This document shows, in pieces, positions 17,468 to 27,561 of a DNA stretch of 64,000 nucleotides (the stretch's first letter is position 1; every line of letters begins with the position of its first letter). A model generated the notes under the pieces. The model was not told where the DNA came from. It worked only from the letters and a program-made list of their open reading frames with translations, and ran no database searches. Position numbers and translations under genes: made by a program. The stretch is from NCBI GenBank assembly GCA_965246845.1, contig CBDFFR010000012.1:496001-560000 (forward strand), given 5' to 3'. Source of the DNA: JBBRMW01 sp965246845 (GTDB taxonomy: Bacteria; Chloroflexota; Anaerolineae; Aggregatilineales; UBA2796).

Positions 17468-18424
17468 ATGAAAACACTTGATGCTAATCCACTACATAGG
17501 CCACATACAACCGCCGCACCGGATACACTGCCCCGTGTCATGCTTGACAGGTTTGAGCGGCTCAGTGCAGATATGTTGTTTTTGCTGCCTGCACTTTTGA
17601 TCTTCTGCATCTTTTTCGTGTATCCTGTCCTGAGTAGCTTTCTTTACAGCCTGACAGATTGGAACGGGATCACACAATCCGCCAATGTGATCGGCTTACA
17701 GAACTTTATCAACATCCTTTCAGATCGGGATGTGCTGCGTGCTTTCGGTGTCACGATCACCTTTGCTATCGGTGTGACAATCCTCCAGAACGGGATTGGG
17801 TTGCTGCTCGCGCTTGCCCTTGACGGCTCATCACGAGTGCTGCAAGTGCTGCGTGTAGTATTCCTGATGCCGACACTCCTTAGCTCGCTGGCAATCGGAA
17901 ATATCTTCAACTATTTCTACGATCCGAATTTCGGTGTGATCAATCAGTTCTTTATACAGGTTGGGCTTCCGGATCTGGCGAAGGACTGGCTGGGTGATCC
18001 AAAAATCGCCCTGTATAGCATCATGTTTGCGCACATCTGGCAGTGGGTCGGCTTAAGCATGATTATTTTTCTGGCAGGTCTGCAAGGTATCCCACCTGAT
18101 TTACAAGAGGCTGCCACAATGGACGGCGTAAGCACATGGCAGAGATTTCGGAATATTACATTTCCGCTGATTGCGCCCTCGGTGACAGTCAATCTCGTCC
18201 TGTCACTCATCGGCACGATCAAGGTCTTCGACATTATTTACGTGATGACTAAAGGCGGTCCCGGCGGGGCTACGGATACGCTGGCAACATTGCTTTATCA
18301 GAAAGCATTCAATTTTCAGTCATTTGGGTACGGCACGGCCATTGCTGTCGTAATGTTCGTTTTTATTCTGGGTTTGTCGCTCGTTCAGTTGCGCATTCTG
18401 ACGCGCCGCGAGGTGGTTGCATGA
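17468..18424 (+). CDS. Sugar ABC transporter permease 1 (MalF/UgpA type)
   Basis: The 318-residue membrane protein has a first helix (LLPALLIFCIFFVYPVLSS) and about five more. The binding-protein-dependent permease loop EAATMDGVSTWQRFRNITFPL (near residue 215) is the cytoplasmic coupling site for the ATPase. I prefer the ATG at 17468, after the hairpin; ATG 17411 and an open frame to 17354 are alternatives, and none has a good ribosome-binding site. Its stop overlaps the next permease start (ATGA). No ATPase gene lies in the operon, so a shared MsiK-like ATPase encoded elsewhere is likely. Confidence 0.85.
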   Translation: MKTLDANPLHRPHTTAAPDTLPRVMLDRFERLSADMLFLLPALLIFCIFFVYPVLSSFLYSLTDWNGITQSANVIGLQNFINILSDRDVLRAFGVTITFAIGVTILQNGIGLLLALALDGSSRVLQVLRVVFLMPTLLSSLAIGNIFNYFYDPNFGVINQFFIQVGLPDLAKDWLGDPKIALYSIMFAHIWQWVGLSMIIFLAGLQGIPPDLQEAATMDGVSTWQRFRNITFPLIAPSVTVNLVLSLIGTIKVFDIIYVMTKGGPGGATDTLATLLYQKAFNFQSFGYGTAIAVVMFVFILGLSLVQLRILTRREVVA

Positions 18425-19314
18425 CTACAGTAAATCTGCCGATTGCGACGCAAAGAATTACAAAGCGCATCACACGCAACGGCTCACGTGGCGAACATCT
18501 TCTGTTTGGCTTGAGCCGTACTGTATTGATCGTTGGCTGGCTTTTCGTGGTGGTCGTTCCCCTGTATATCCTGCTTACAGTTGCGCTCAAATCGCCGAAA
18601 GAGTTGACGACAAATTTGTTCGGATTGCCGCAGCAACCGCTCTGGGGCAATTTCGTGAAAGCCTTTCAGCGCTCCAATTTCGGGCAGGCCTTATTCAGCA
18701 GCGTATTGGTCACGGCATCAGCGGTCGCGGCGCTGGTCCTGCTTGGCGCATCTGCCGCTTACCCGCTGGCACGACGCATTGCACACGGCTTTCGCGGAGT
18801 GTACCTGTTTTTTCTGGCCGGGATTATGGTTCCGTTTCAACTGGCGATGCTTCCACTTTACAAGCTGATGCTTGCCTTGAACCTAATTAACACGCATCTC
18901 GGTGTCATCTGCATCTACACGGCTACATCGCTTCCATTGACTATTTTCCTGTATGTGGGCTTCATCAAAGGCATCAACCACGAACTGGAAGAAGCTGCGC
19001 TTATCGATGGCTGTGGTAAATTGAAGATGTTTTGGCTGATCATTTTCCCGTTGCTATCCCCGGTCACTGCTACCGTAATCATCGTCAACAGCATCTTCAT
19101 CTGGAATGATCTACTGGTGGCGCTGTTGTTCCTGCAAAAACGGGAAGCACGAACTATCCCCATCGCGACTTTCTCCTTTATTGGTCAGTACAACAACGAT
19201 TGGACAGCGATCTTCTCTTCAGTAGTGCTATCGATCCTGCCAATGCTGATCGTGTTCCTGCTCTTGCAGCGCTATTTCATCAAAGGTTTATCCAGCGGCG
19301 CAGTCAAAGGTTAA
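18421..19314 (+). CDS. Sugar ABC transporter permease 2 (MalG type)
   Basis: The 297-residue inner-membrane protein has six predicted helices and the EAA loop EEAALIDGCGKLKMFWLIIFPLL (near 200), with LKSPKELTTNLFGLP after helix 1. It pairs with the preceding permease to form the channel. Start ATG 18421 overlaps the upstream stop. The hydrolase gene starts nine bases after its stop, so all belong to one transcript. Confidence 0.92.
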   Translation: MTTVNLPIATQRITKRITRNGSRGEHLLFGLSRTVLIVGWLFVVVVPLYILLTVALKSPKELTTNLFGLPQQPLWGNFVKAFQRSNFGQALFSSVLVTASAVAALVLLGASAAYPLARRIAHGFRGVYLFFLAGIMVPFQLAMLPLYKLMLALNLINTHLGVICIYTATSLPLTIFLYVGFIKGINHELEEAALIDGCGKLKMFWLIIFPLLSPVTATVIIVNSIFIWNDLLVALLFLQKREARTIPIATFSFIGQYNNDWTAIFSSVVLSILPMLIVFLLLQRYFIKGLSSGAVKG

Positions 19315-19323
19315 AGCGACTTC

Positions 19324-22300
19324 ATGATTCTTTATCCCAAAAACAAATCCGGGCAGCTTGAAGCCGATTTGTTCAAAAACCCCGGACCCGAATATCGTGC
19401 CGCGCCGTTCTGGTCATGGAACACCCGTCTGGATCGCGACCAATTGATGCGCCAGATCGACGTACTTGAGGCAATGGGGATGGGTGGCTTTCATATCCAT
19501 TCACGTACCGGGTTAGCGACTGAATACATGGGTAATGAATTCATGGCGCTGGTCCGTGCGTGCATCGAACGTGCGCAACAAAAGCAGATGCGCGTCTGGC
19601 TGTACGATGAAGACCGTTGGCCTTCTGGTTCGGCGGGTGGGCGTGTAACACACGAGCCAGCGTTTCGAGCCAAACACTTGCTTTTCACCTGCCGACCCTA
19701 TGATGGAGTAGTCGGCGCGCCCGTGCTGATTAGCCGTGCGGATGGTGCGCGTACCGGCACTGGTGAGCTGCTGGCGCGCTACCAGATCAATCTGAGCAAC
19801 GGCTACTTGGAGTCTTACCGACGTTTGGCGCAAGACGAGCCGAACCCAACCGACGGACGTGTATGGTATGCCTATCTGGAAACGGAATTACCCTCACCCT
19901 GGTTCAACAATCAAACATATGTGGATACATTAAACGCAAGTGCGATAGCGCGTTTTATTGAATTGACGCACGAAAAGTATCGAGCGGAGATAGGTGATTG
20001 CTTCGGTTCAGTCATTCCTGCCATCTTTACCGATGAACCACAATTCGTACACAAGCAATCGTTGGCTTTCGCTGAATCGACGCACGACGTCATCATACCG
20101 TTCACTACGGATTTTTTTGAAACCTTCTATCAGGTTTATGAGCAGCGGTTGGACGATTGCCTTCCTGAGTTGTTCTGGGAACTTCCCGCACGACGGCCAT
20201 CTGTTACCCGTTACCGCTACCACGATCACCTCGCAGAGCGCTTCAGCGCGGCGTACGCTGATAGCATTGGCACATGGTGTCGGCAACACGGGATCGCGCT
20301 CACCGGGCATATGATGGAGGAGCCGACGCTTCAATCGCAGGCCTCTGCGGTGGGAGAGGTGATGCGCTCCTATCGCGCGTTCGATTTGCCGGGTATTGAC
20401 ATGCTGTGTGACTACCGGGAATATACGACGGCCAAACAAGCACAAAGCGCCGCACACCAGTACGGCGCGCCGGGAGTTCTCAGTGAGCTATACGGCGTGA
20501 CTAACTGGGATTTCGATTTTGTGGGACATAAAGCACAGGGTGACTGGCAAGCTGCGCTTGGTGTGACTGTGCGCGTCCATCACTTGGCGCTTGTTTCACT
20601 GGCCGGTGAGGGCAAACGCGATTACCCCGCCTCTATAAGCTATCAATCCACCTGGTACAAAGAATATCCGCTGATCGAGACCTACTTCGCGCGCTTGAAT
20701 ACGCTGCTGACGCGCGGCCAGCCTATCGTGCGGATTGCCGTAATCCACCCGATTGAGTCCTACTGGCTGTGTTTTGGACCGTTGGAGCAAACCCGTCTGG
20801 AGCGCAATGAGCGGAATACAGCTTTTCAGCAAATCACCGAATGGCTGCTCTTCGGTTTACTCGATTTTGACTTTATTGCGGAGTCGCTGCTCCCGTCGCT
20901 GGTATCTGACGAACCGCAAGGTGCGCAGTTGATTATGGGGCAAGCTGCGTATGATGTGATCGTGGTTCCAAATTTGCGGACTATTCGCGCCACGACACTC
21001 GCCAGCCTCGAACGATTTCACTTAGCGGGCGGACGGGTGATTTTTGCTGGTGAAGTTCCGTCGCTGGTCGATGCTGAACCCTCTGATCGGGCGCATCGTC
21101 TGGCAGCGCGTGCCGAAAGCATCACACACACGCGCGGTCAGCTAATTATGGCGCTGGAGACCGTTCGTGAAGTGGATATTCGCCTGAACGACGGCAGCCC
21201 CGCAGATACGATTTTGCATCAGATACGGCAGGATGATGACCAGCGTTATATATTTTTCTGCAACACTGACAAGTTGAACGCGTTCAAAGATGCGCGGGTA
21301 CGGTTGCGTGGAACATGGTCAATCACTGTTTACGATGCGCTGAATGGCACGACCAGTCTGCTCGATACGGTGCAAATGAATGGCTGGACGGGTTTCACTT
21401 GGGATTTCACTGCGCATGGAAGTTTGCTTATCGCGCTATTTCCAGTAAAAGAAGCTGAGGTGTCGCATCCCCCATCGGCAGGGTTCTCGCGCCGTATCCT
21501 GACGCCTGTCGGCATGATGATCGATCCAGTTGCCGTGACGCTATCGGAACCAAATGTCCTGCTACTGGATATTGCTGAATATCGGCTGAACGACGAGGCA
21601 TGGCAGCCTGTGGAAGAAGTGCTGCGTCTGGATAATCTCCTGCGCACCCGTTCAGGCTTTCCCCTGCGTATGGAGGCGCTCGCACAACCCTGGACCTATG
21701 GTGACATCTCGCCCGCTGTGGATCGACTGACGCTCAGATTTCAGTTTGATACCGAGCTGGCAGTCACGGGCGCAAAACTGGCGCTTGAGAATGCTGCGCA
21801 ATGTGCGGTGTCACTGGATGGTCAGCTTGTGAATAGTCCGGTCGATGGGTGGTTCGTCGACGAAGCTATAGGGACGATTGCACTTCCGCACATTCACGCC
21901 GGGACGCACGAACTGCACGTGAACATTCCGTTTGGCGCGCACACGAATACGGAAGCCTGTTATCTTCTGGGCGATTTCGGTGTCGAAGTGCAAGGACGTC
22001 ATGCGCGCCTGATACACCCAGTACGCACATTGACTTTTGGCGACTGGACGCAGCAAGGGCTGCCATTCTACGCAGGTAATGTGATCTACCACTGCGAATT
22101 TACCTGTGCAACGCCGACGAAAGCGTTACATATCGCATTTCCACATTTTCGCGCTCCATTGCTCAACGTATCGCTTGATGGCGGTGCGTGTCAGCCTGTC
22201 GCGTTCTCACCTTTTCAGGCTGCGCTTGGTACATTGTCCGCGGGCGTGCATCACCTCGATGTGACTGCATTCGGGTCACGGGTCAATACTTTTGGTACGG

Positions 22301-22446
22301 TACATAACGCGAATTCGCGCACTGTCTGGTATGGTCCCAACGCATGGCGTACTGACGGGAATGATTGGGCCTATGAGTACCAACTCAGACCAGCAGGCAT
22401 TTTAGTTGCACCAACACTGTTGGCAGAGCAAACCCCGTCGGATTGA
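19324..22446 (+). CDS. Large glycoside hydrolase, GH106-like
   Basis: A 1040-residue protein without signal peptide, hence probably cytoplasmic. The N-terminus PFWSWNTRLDRDQLMRQID and VWLYDEDRWPSGSAGG match the GH106 alpha-L-rhamnosidase group and its relatives. A TDEPQF segment near residue 237 carries acidic residues that could be catalytic. A GTVV-like middle domain with FAGEVPSLVDA (about 575) resembles glutamine-amidotransferase-like domains of such enzymes, and the last 250 residues are beta-sandwich in character (LRFQFDTELAVTGAKLAL). It would cut sugar units from the imported oligosaccharide. The family call rests on the N-terminal pattern; rhamnose specificity is not proven. Confidence 0.7.
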   Translation: MILYPKNKSGQLEADLFKNPGPEYRAAPFWSWNTRLDRDQLMRQIDVLEAMGMGGFHIHSRTGLATEYMGNEFMALVRACIERAQQKQMRVWLYDEDRWPSGSAGGRVTHEPAFRAKHLLFTCRPYDGVVGAPVLISRADGARTGTGELLARYQINLSNGYLESYRRLAQDEPNPTDGRVWYAYLETELPSPWFNNQTYVDTLNASAIARFIELTHEKYRAEIGDCFGSVIPAIFTDEPQFVHKQSLAFAESTHDVIIPFTTDFFETFYQVYEQRLDDCLPELFWELPARRPSVTRYRYHDHLAERFSAAYADSIGTWCRQHGIALTGHMMEEPTLQSQASAVGEVMRSYRAFDLPGIDMLCDYREYTTAKQAQSAAHQYGAPGVLSELYGVTNWDFDFVGHKAQGDWQAALGVTVRVHHLALVSLAGEGKRDYPASISYQSTWYKEYPLIETYFARLNTLLTRGQPIVRIAVIHPIESYWLCFGPLEQTRLERNERNTAFQQITEWLLFGLLDFDFIAESLLPSLVSDEPQGAQLIMGQAAYDVIVVPNLRTIRATTLASLERFHLAGGRVIFAGEVPSLVDAEPSDRAHRLAARAESITHTRGQLIMALETVREVDIRLNDGSPADTILHQIRQDDDQRYIFFCNTDKLNAFKDARVRLRGTWSITVYDALNGTTSLLDTVQMNGWTGFTWDFTAHGSLLIALFPVKEAEVSHPPSAGFSRRILTPVGMMIDPVAVTLSEPNVLLLDIAEYRLNDEAWQPVEEVLRLDNLLRTRSGFPLRMEALAQPWTYGDISPAVDRLTLRFQFDTELAVTGAKLALENAAQCAVSLDGQLVNSPVDGWFVDEAIGTIALPHIHAGTHELHVNIPFGAHTNTEACYLLGDFGVEVQGRHARLIHPVRTLTFGDWTQQGLPFYAGNVIYHCEFTCATPTKALHIAFPHFRAPLLNVSLDGGACQPVAFSPFQAALGTLSAGVHHLDVTAFGSRVNTFGTVHNANSRTVWYGPNAWRTDGNDWAYEYQLRPAGILVAPTLLAEQTPSD

Positions 22447-22497
22447 AGCCTGTTCATTGGACGGTCAACTGCAATTTTGGCAAATAAAGGCAGAATG

Positions 22498-24537
22498 ATG
22501 TCAAACCGGAAACTCTCGTACCGACAGGTTCACCTTGATTTTCATACATCAGGTGCGTGTGAGGACGTCGGTGCAGCTTTCGACGCGCAGCAATTCGCGG
22601 AGACCGTCAAAGCGGGACACATCGACGCCATGACGATCTTTGCAAAGTGCCATCACGGGTATAGTTATTATCCTACACGAGTCGGCGTCGCGCATCCACA
22701 CTTGAAATTTGATCTGATGGGCGCGCAAATTGAAGCCCTTCATAGCATCGATGTTCGTACACCAATATACATTTCCGTGATGTGGGATGAAGTGGCAGGG
22801 GAACAACACCCGGAATGGATCATTGTCGATAAGCAAGGCAAGCGTCTAACACGTTCTCCACTCTGGGGAACGAATCAGTGGCCGCCTTCAATGGGTGGCG
22901 AAGGGTGGACGACGCTCGATGTTTCGACAGCTTATAGTGATTATATCTTTGCCCAAGTCGAGGAAATCTGTACATCCTATTCAGTCGATGGATTTTTCTT
23001 CGATATTTGTCTCACAATCCCGAACTACTCCGCCTGGAGTCTTTCCGAAATGAAAGCTGCGGGTGTCTCGCCCGTTAGTGATCAAGCGGTATGGTACTAC
23101 ACAGAGGACAAGCTGCTGCGTTTCTACAAACGGGTCAGGAGTTTGATCAGAAGCATAGCCCCGGAAGCCACCGTGTTTTTCAACGGAAGCGTCAATCCGC
23201 GCAGTTTATATACTGCACCTTATCAAACTCATTTTGAGGTTGAGAGTCTGCCTACATCCGGGACATGGGGATATTTGAACTATCCAGTGGAGGTTCGACA
23301 TGCGCGCACGCTTGGGATTGACTATGCAGGTATGACAGGACGCTTTCACAAATCCTGGGCTGATTTCGGTGGTCTCAAGACAAGCGTTCAACTCCAGCAT
23401 GAATATGGCGTGATTCTCTCCGGCGGCGGTCGTATCTCGGTCGGGGATCAGCTTCATCCCAATGGCGCGCTGGACCCGGCAGTGTACCGATTGCTCGCGA
23501 CTGCATATAGTCGTGTTGAGCAGTTGGAACCCTGGCTCATCGCGGCATCACCGACCGCCGAAATCGCTATCCTGCACGCCAATCGCTCCGAGACTCAGTC
23601 ACCATTTACCGTTCCCGCTTATGGTCCAGATGTCGAGGGCGCGGCTCAAATGCTGCTTGAAATGGCGGTCCAGTTTGATATTGTCGATGCTGAAGTTTTC
23701 GATCCACAGTCCAACAGTTATAGAGCGCTCCTGCTCCCAGATGATTTTGTAGTAGATGCATCTTTGGCAGAAAAATTGCAATTGTTTGTTGTCTTAGGCG
23801 GCAAGCTGATACTGAGCGGAACTTCTGGACTTGATATGACTACTGGTTTATTCGTGGCAGGTGTTCCGGTGCGGTATCTGGCTCCTTGTCCAACAATACC
23901 CGCCTATTTGCACCTGCAAAATGATCTCGTCGCGGATTCTGAACTCAGCGCAGATTACAAATATGCTTTTTATGATCAGGGACAGGTCGTACGACCAATG
24001 GATGGAGCCACCGCGTATGGAAACTTGCATCGCGCACTCTTCAATCGCACATGGGAACACTTTACCAGCCACGCTCATGCACCCGTCGGCGAAAGTATGA
24101 ACAGTCCGCTGGTGATATACAATGATCATGTTCTCTATTTTGCTGTGCCACTCTTTCGTGCTTACCGCAATCACGATTATTGGATATACCGCCAGCTCGT
24201 CGCGACCATGTTGATGAAATATTTGCCTGAACCGTTGATTTCTACTAACGCTCCCAGCTGGATCGAAGTCACACTTCATAAACAGCCAGTGGGTGATGGT
24301 GAACGGCATATTGTCCACCTTACGGCCTATCAACCGCGACGCACGTTCCAGACAATAGCGCATATGGATCAAAGTGCGTTGACAAGCGGCATCTATGTTC
24401 GTGTCCTTTGCAAGGTTGAACCACGCCGGGTTTACATCGCACCCAATGAGCAGGAATTATCATTCACTATCGAGGGCAAATACGCGCACGTCGAACTGCC
24501 CTCAATTGGCGTTCACACTGTGCTTGTTTTGGAATGA
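22498..24537 (+). CDS. Glycoside-hydrolase-like protein with TIM barrel and trimerisation-type domain
   Basis: The 679-residue protein has no signal peptide. The N-terminal barrel starts YRQVHLDFHTSGACEDVG, continues with DAMTIFAKCHHGYSYYPT and reaches YSVDGFFFDICL near residue 172, where the second Asp resembles the nucleophile position of GH29/GHL6-type hydrolases. The middle (about 360-470) looks like the glutaminase-like beta-galactosidase trimerisation domain (YRALLLPDDFVVDASLAEKL). I chose ATG 22498 because AAAGGCAG stands seven bases upstream; 22495 is equally possible. It follows the GH106-like gene by about 50 bases and probably acts on the same substrate. The specificity is unknown. 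Confidence 0.65.
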   Translation: MSNRKLSYRQVHLDFHTSGACEDVGAAFDAQQFAETVKAGHIDAMTIFAKCHHGYSYYPTRVGVAHPHLKFDLMGAQIEALHSIDVRTPIYISVMWDEVAGEQHPEWIIVDKQGKRLTRSPLWGTNQWPPSMGGEGWTTLDVSTAYSDYIFAQVEEICTSYSVDGFFFDICLTIPNYSAWSLSEMKAAGVSPVSDQAVWYYTEDKLLRFYKRVRSLIRSIAPEATVFFNGSVNPRSLYTAPYQTHFEVESLPTSGTWGYLNYPVEVRHARTLGIDYAGMTGRFHKSWADFGGLKTSVQLQHEYGVILSGGGRISVGDQLHPNGALDPAVYRLLATAYSRVEQLEPWLIAASPTAEIAILHANRSETQSPFTVPAYGPDVEGAAQMLLEMAVQFDIVDAEVFDPQSNSYRALLLPDDFVVDASLAEKLQLFVVLGGKLILSGTSGLDMTTGLFVAGVPVRYLAPCPTIPAYLHLQNDLVADSELSADYKYAFYDQGQVVRPMDGATAYGNLHRALFNRTWEHFTSHAHAPVGESMNSPLVIYNDHVLYFAVPLFRAYRNHDYWIYRQLVATMLMKYLPEPLISTNAPSWIEVTLHKQPVGDGERHIVHLTAYQPRRTFQTIAHMDQSALTSGIYVRVLCKVEPRRVYIAPNEQELSFTIEGKYAHVELPSIGVHTVLVLE

Positions 24538-24566
24538 GCGAGAGATAGTAAGGAAAACAGGATTTT

Positions 24567-26537
24567 ATGTTCACATCCACCTCACCTTCGCTGCATCGAT
24601 ATCGCATCCGGAAGTTTGTCTTTGCAGTTCTGTTTGCAATGACAATACTTAGTGGAACTAAGTCCTTCGCGAGCAGCGCAGCAGATACTCCCACTGTGCC
24701 AATTGGCGTTAATCTCGATTTTTCAACCGATTGGTCGCGTGCGTTGTTTTTTGTAGATGCAATGAAGTCTGCGCGTCCGTTCGGCAGCTTGGATGACAAT
24801 TACAGGAAAGTGCGCGTCGATACGGACGGCTGGCCGGAACAGGATGCAAGAACGATAGTCTTCGACCTTGGTGGTGATGACCCCAAAAATGCAGGTACTG
24901 GACGCGCACCCGACATGAGAGGTATTTATCATCTCTCATTTGAAGGACAGGCCAAGGTAGCGTGGAATACAAATCCAGTGGCTATCAGCTACGACAAGAG
25001 TACCAATATCTCGCAGGGAGACATCAATTTCGACTCCTTGGTGAATCTCTTCTCCCTCAGCTTCACGGAAACCCGACGGTTGCCAACCGACCTCCAACCC
25101 GGTTCCGGTATACGCCGGGTAATGCTGATACGGCCACACTATGAAGCCGGAACACCTCAGCTATTCACCACGGAATTTATGGCTGCACTAGCACCTTTCA
25201 GCGTAATTCGTGTGATGGACACACTCTCCACCAATCGCTATAACAGCCTTGATAAAGAGCCGTTTCATACCGATACTGCAACGCGCTGGGAAGATCATCG
25301 ACCTCCGAGCTATGCCACTATGTCGGATTGGAGTACCGATCCACATTTGGGTATGTCACCCGAAGTCATTGTGGATATGGCGATACAGGCAAACAAAGAT
25401 CTGTGGTACACCATTCCCATCTCGGCCACCGATGATTACATTGTGCAGCTTGCCCGGATGATGAATAACAAGGTGACGCAGGCAAATTCCGGTATCCGTT
25501 TTTACATTGAGTATAGTAATGAAGTGTGGAACTTTCAGTTTCCACAGAACGGGTTTAATTGGCAGGCCGCGATCAGAGAAGTGGCTCGGGGCAATTCCGT
25601 TCTGAATGTCCCGGTGGTTAGTTCGCCTGACGATTTCATGCTGGCCGCGCGGCGCTACGGACGGCGTTCGCTCGAGATCAGTAATTTATTCAAAAGCGTA
25701 TTTGGTGCTTCAGCAATCAATGATCGGATACGGGTGATCCCGTGCTGGCAAATGGGTTGGGGATTCGAGATACTGGACTGGATAAATCTGCACTACGGAG
25801 CACCAAAACAGTATTTCTACGGCTATGCTATTGCGCCATACTTTCGTCCGTCCGACGAGTCATCAGTCAGGAGCATTATCAATGGAATGCTAACCGAAAT
25901 CGATACGCTCAAGCGCGAGCAAATCGCTAAAGTCGTCGAGGTGGCGACGTATTTCGGGCTGATGCCCATGACTTACGAGGGTGGACCACACATGACAGGC
26001 GACCAGCCGGGGAATAACATCACCAATGAATGGAACGCGACAAATAGCCCTGAAATGACTGATGTTATGAGGCGCTATCTTCAGACGTGGTACTCCGCAG
26101 GCGGTAACCTCTATGTACACTACAACCTGGTGAGTGGCTGGCAATGGGGATTAACGCAGAACATTACGGCTCTGGACACACCCAAATTCGGTGCCATCAG
26201 AGCAGTGCTGGCTGAACCGAAACCAGCATTGACTGCAGGTATCACCGCGCCAATTGACCTGGGTTCAATCGAGCTGAATAAAGATGAAGAACGCACCTTT
26301 ATGCTCCGGGTTGATGGAAAGGTCTCTGGCGACTACATAATTACCCTTCCGGTCGGTACACAGGTAAGCCAGATTGCGCTTTCAGTAGACGGAAAGACCT
26401 TACAACCCACTAGACAACGCAATGCAGATGCAGCGGTTTTTTTCCACATGACGCTTGCTCCCGGACTGCACACGTTTCGCCTGAAAGCGCTGGATGGCTT
26501 TTTGAACCTGCACTCGCTCCGGATTAGTACAGAATAG
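24567..26537 (+). CDS. Secreted glycoside-hydrolase-like protein
   Basis: The 656-residue product has a signal peptide (RKFVFAVLFAMTILSGTKSFA). Its central part reads FYIEYSNEVWNFQF near residue 310; the Asn-Glu pair in this Y-S-N-E-x-W-N motif is typical of barrel proteins related to clan GH-A glycosidases, where Glu is the acid/base. MTYEGGPHM near 475 could supply the nucleophile Glu. The last 90 residues look like a beta-sandwich domain. It probably acts outside the cell to release the oligosaccharide taken up by the transporter encoded upstream. It is the last gene of the locus, about 30 bases after its neighbour. The exact family is uncertain. Confidence 0.65.
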   Translation: MFTSTSPSLHRYRIRKFVFAVLFAMTILSGTKSFASSAADTPTVPIGVNLDFSTDWSRALFFVDAMKSARPFGSLDDNYRKVRVDTDGWPEQDARTIVFDLGGDDPKNAGTGRAPDMRGIYHLSFEGQAKVAWNTNPVAISYDKSTNISQGDINFDSLVNLFSLSFTETRRLPTDLQPGSGIRRVMLIRPHYEAGTPQLFTTEFMAALAPFSVIRVMDTLSTNRYNSLDKEPFHTDTATRWEDHRPPSYATMSDWSTDPHLGMSPEVIVDMAIQANKDLWYTIPISATDDYIVQLARMMNNKVTQANSGIRFYIEYSNEVWNFQFPQNGFNWQAAIREVARGNSVLNVPVVSSPDDFMLAARRYGRRSLEISNLFKSVFGASAINDRIRVIPCWQMGWGFEILDWINLHYGAPKQYFYGYAIAPYFRPSDESSVRSIINGMLTEIDTLKREQIAKVVEVATYFGLMPMTYEGGPHMTGDQPGNNITNEWNATNSPEMTDVMRRYLQTWYSAGGNLYVHYNLVSGWQWGLTQNITALDTPKFGAIRAVLAEPKPALTAGITAPIDLGSIELNKDEERTFMLRVDGKVSGDYIITLPVGTQVSQIALSVDGKTLQPTRQRNADAAVFFHMTLAPGLHTFRLKALDGFLNLHSLRISTE

Positions 26538-26630
26538 CATTGGGAAATTAGCGGAGGCGGCTAGAGAGAACTGCGTGACGGATCTAACGATGTTGTTGAG
26601 CGTGGCAGGAAATGAAGAGCCGATATGGAC

Positions 26631-26905
26631 TTACTCAGCCAGCTCTGCAACTTGGGCACGGTCTTGCGCGTTGGCGTCGGTGAATTACGCCGCCAGCAGA
26701 TGGCTCAATGTATCAGCTGCCAAGTGCAGTTTGCGTCCCTTGCGGTTCTTCGCACCATCGTAACCTGCTTCTGCGCCACTTTCCGGCGTGCTTTGTACCG
26801 TCTGACTGTCGATAACCACCGCGCTTGGTTGTGCTGCGCGTCCTGCTGCCAAGCGCAGGATGATGCGCAGGTCGTCTATTGTTGGCGAGCGGTGCATCAG
26901 TGAGC
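26631..26905 (-). pseudogene. IS5-family transposase fragment
   Basis: On the minus strand SAVVIDSQTVQSTPESGAEA and GYDGAKNRKGRKLHLAADTL carry the first catalytic Asp and the conserved G.KGRK.H..D of IS5-type enzymes. A TAA then interrupts the frame, followed by FTDANAQDRAQVAELAE and another TAA at 26633-26631. Both ends of the gene are missing. It is a dead scrap. Confidence 0.75.
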
Positions 26906-26929
26906 CGCCAGTGAACTTGCCCCAGTTAC

Positions 26930-27480
26930 GTGGACAGGAGAAAGTCCGCTAAACTGGAAAGTGAGGAACGAAGGCAATGGCAGGCAAACTACGCACGTAT
27001 ACGATGGAGTTCGGGATGGAAGCCGTGCAGCTGTGGGAACGCAGCGGGAAAAGCGCACGGCAGATTGAACGGGAGTTGGGAATAACGCAGGGGATGCTGG
27101 GCCAGTGGCAACGGCGCTACGTAACGAGCCGCCCGCTCATGAGCGCGAGAGCAGAGCAAGGGGTAAGCAGTGCGCCAGGGACGGCTCGTATGAGCGAGAT
27201 GGAAGCCGAGATACGGCGGCTCAAACGCGAGGTGGCACGGCTGTCAGAGGCGCGTGACATCTTAAAAAAGTGGTCGGGCTGTTTTGTCGGGAACAGCCGT
27301 GATGCGTTACGAGTGGGTCAAGCGCTTGAGTGGTGAATACCGGATAGCGGTGTTGTGCCAGACTTTACAGGTGGCACGGAGTGGGTACTCTGCGTGGCTG
27401 ACACGTAAGCAGCAGCTAGGTAAACGTGCCTGCGCATTCGCGCAGTTGAATGAGGCTGGACGTCTAAAGCTGTCCAACGC
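26930..27480 (+). pseudogene. IS3-family element, truncated (orfA plus start of orfB)
   Basis: OrfA (from ATG 26977) has the helix-turn-helix MEFGMEAVQLWERSGKSARQIEREL and a coiled segment, EMEAEIRRLKREVARLSEARDILKKW. OrfB begins in another frame near 27284 (MRYEWVKRLSGEYRIAVLCQTLQVARSGYSAW) but loses homology after about 27480, so the catalytic core is gone. The sequence CCAGTTACGTGGACAGG near 26930 is the likely left end. The fragment joins directly to the decayed gene downstream. Confidence 0.75.
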
Positions 27481-27561
27481 CGAAAGTGCAGCCGCAAGCG
27501 TCAAGTCCAACATGTCTAAAGCCCTCCGATTGGACATGCCGAAGAACGATCCCTGCCGCCG

